21,040 nt of DNA from QHBQ01 sp038230695 (GTDB lineage: Bacteria; Chloroflexota; Chloroflexia; QHBQ01), in NCBI GenBank assembly GCA_038230695.1, contig JBBRMT010000056.1:1-21040 (forward strand), written 5' to 3'. The translations under genes and the position numbers were made by a program. Positions within the stretch are counted from its first letter, which is position 1; each line of letters begins with the position of its first letter. Shown here in pieces: positions 20,766 through 21,040 of this stretch. Below the pieces are notes generated by a model. The model was not told the origin of the DNA. It saw only the letters and a program-made list of their open reading frames with translations, and made no database searches.

Positions 20766-21040
20766 ATGAAAGCACTCACCCCGACAGCTAGAAAGGCTCT
20801 GCCCCTGCTCTGCATCGCAGCGGTTGCCGCTACACTCTGTTCGCTCATCTCTTGTGAGCAACCCAGCCATTCTAGCGACGGGGCCAACCCAGCTGTCGGA
20901 GCAGCCTCTACTGCAACCCAGGTTCAAGATCCTCTAGCGGTCACCAAACAAGCACTAGACAATCTGTACCAAACAAGGCTCGACCAAATGCGAACTGCTG
21001 CTATCTTGTCACACGTTCCAACTCATAGCTCAGGACCACC
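20766..21040 (+). CDS. Paralogous lipoprotein, 3'-truncated by the window
   Basis: The first 91 codons of a second lipoprotein, 19 bases after the previous gene. It has a basic start (KALTPTARKA), hydrophobic core (LPLLCIAAVAATLCSLI) and lipobox LISC with the lipidated Cys at residue 30. The region after the leader shares the pattern TKQAxDxxYxxxxxxxRTAA ... P ... GPP with the preceding lipoprotein, indicating tandem duplication. The globular domain lies beyond the window. A weak GAGAAG precedes the ATG. Confidence 0.75.
   Translation, partial: MKALTPTARKALPLLCIAAVAATLCSLISCEQPSHSSDGANPAVGAASTATQVQDPLAVTKQALDNLYQTRLDQMRTAAILSHVPTHSSGP

Noticed and set aside
1..21040. tRNA, rRNA, transposase or integrase genes
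   Set aside because: I looked for these by eye and saw none; no inverted-repeat-bounded element with a transposase is present.

Overview
The window looks like chromosomal DNA from a GC-rich member of the Chloroflexota (probably class Chloroflexia). This assignment is inferred from gene content and family resemblance only: a coenzyme F420 gene (cofD), an RNase J started from TTG, a dihydropteroate synthase with a long N-terminal extension, a small B-box zinc-finger membrane protein, tandem-GNAT and UPF0104 proteins, and secreted 'WAVG' propeller and Thr/Pro-rich lipoproteins. TTG starts behind strong Shine-Dalgarno sequences are common (five genes), and TAG is an ordinary stop here.

Bases 1-2320 (plus strand): the 3' part of cofD, then a heavily deleted GH13 alpha-glucosidase remnant, an alpha/beta hydrolase with its own promoter, and a promoter-driven candidate small RNA made of two GCAA-capped hairpins, the second being a terminator. 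Bases 2335-12373 (minus strand) are a long run of same-direction genes: folP-folK, a nucleotidyltransferase-like gene overlapping an unknown gene, nadK, a UPF0104 membrane protein, a family-4 uracil-DNA glycosylase with a very long tail, a small two-helix membrane protein, RNase J, an unknown 269-residue protein and a frameshifted lipoprotein. Gaps in this run hold short tandem repeats with a strict 7-bp period, and a 25-bp array of terminator-like hairpins lies downstream of RNase J.

Bases 12462-13190 (plus) encode the B-box membrane protein, divergent from an apparently leaderless folP. Bases 13202-15914 (minus) carry a PD-(D/E)XK-like protein, hpt, a truncated 43-codon reading frame with an XRE regulator, and an RsmC-like methyltransferase. 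A short repeat-rich divergent promoter region (15915-16156) precedes a multi-pass membrane protein and a tandem GNAT acetyltransferase (16157-18143, plus).

From about 18144 to the end the base composition falls and all genes are for exported proteins. One 597-codon frame carries a signal peptide, WAVG propeller repeats and a C-terminal secreted domain but is interrupted by two in-frame TAG codons, both in the same 9-base context. It is followed by two paralogous lipoprotein genes. The double amber is the observation most worth following up: it is either a fresh pseudogene or a readthrough candidate.
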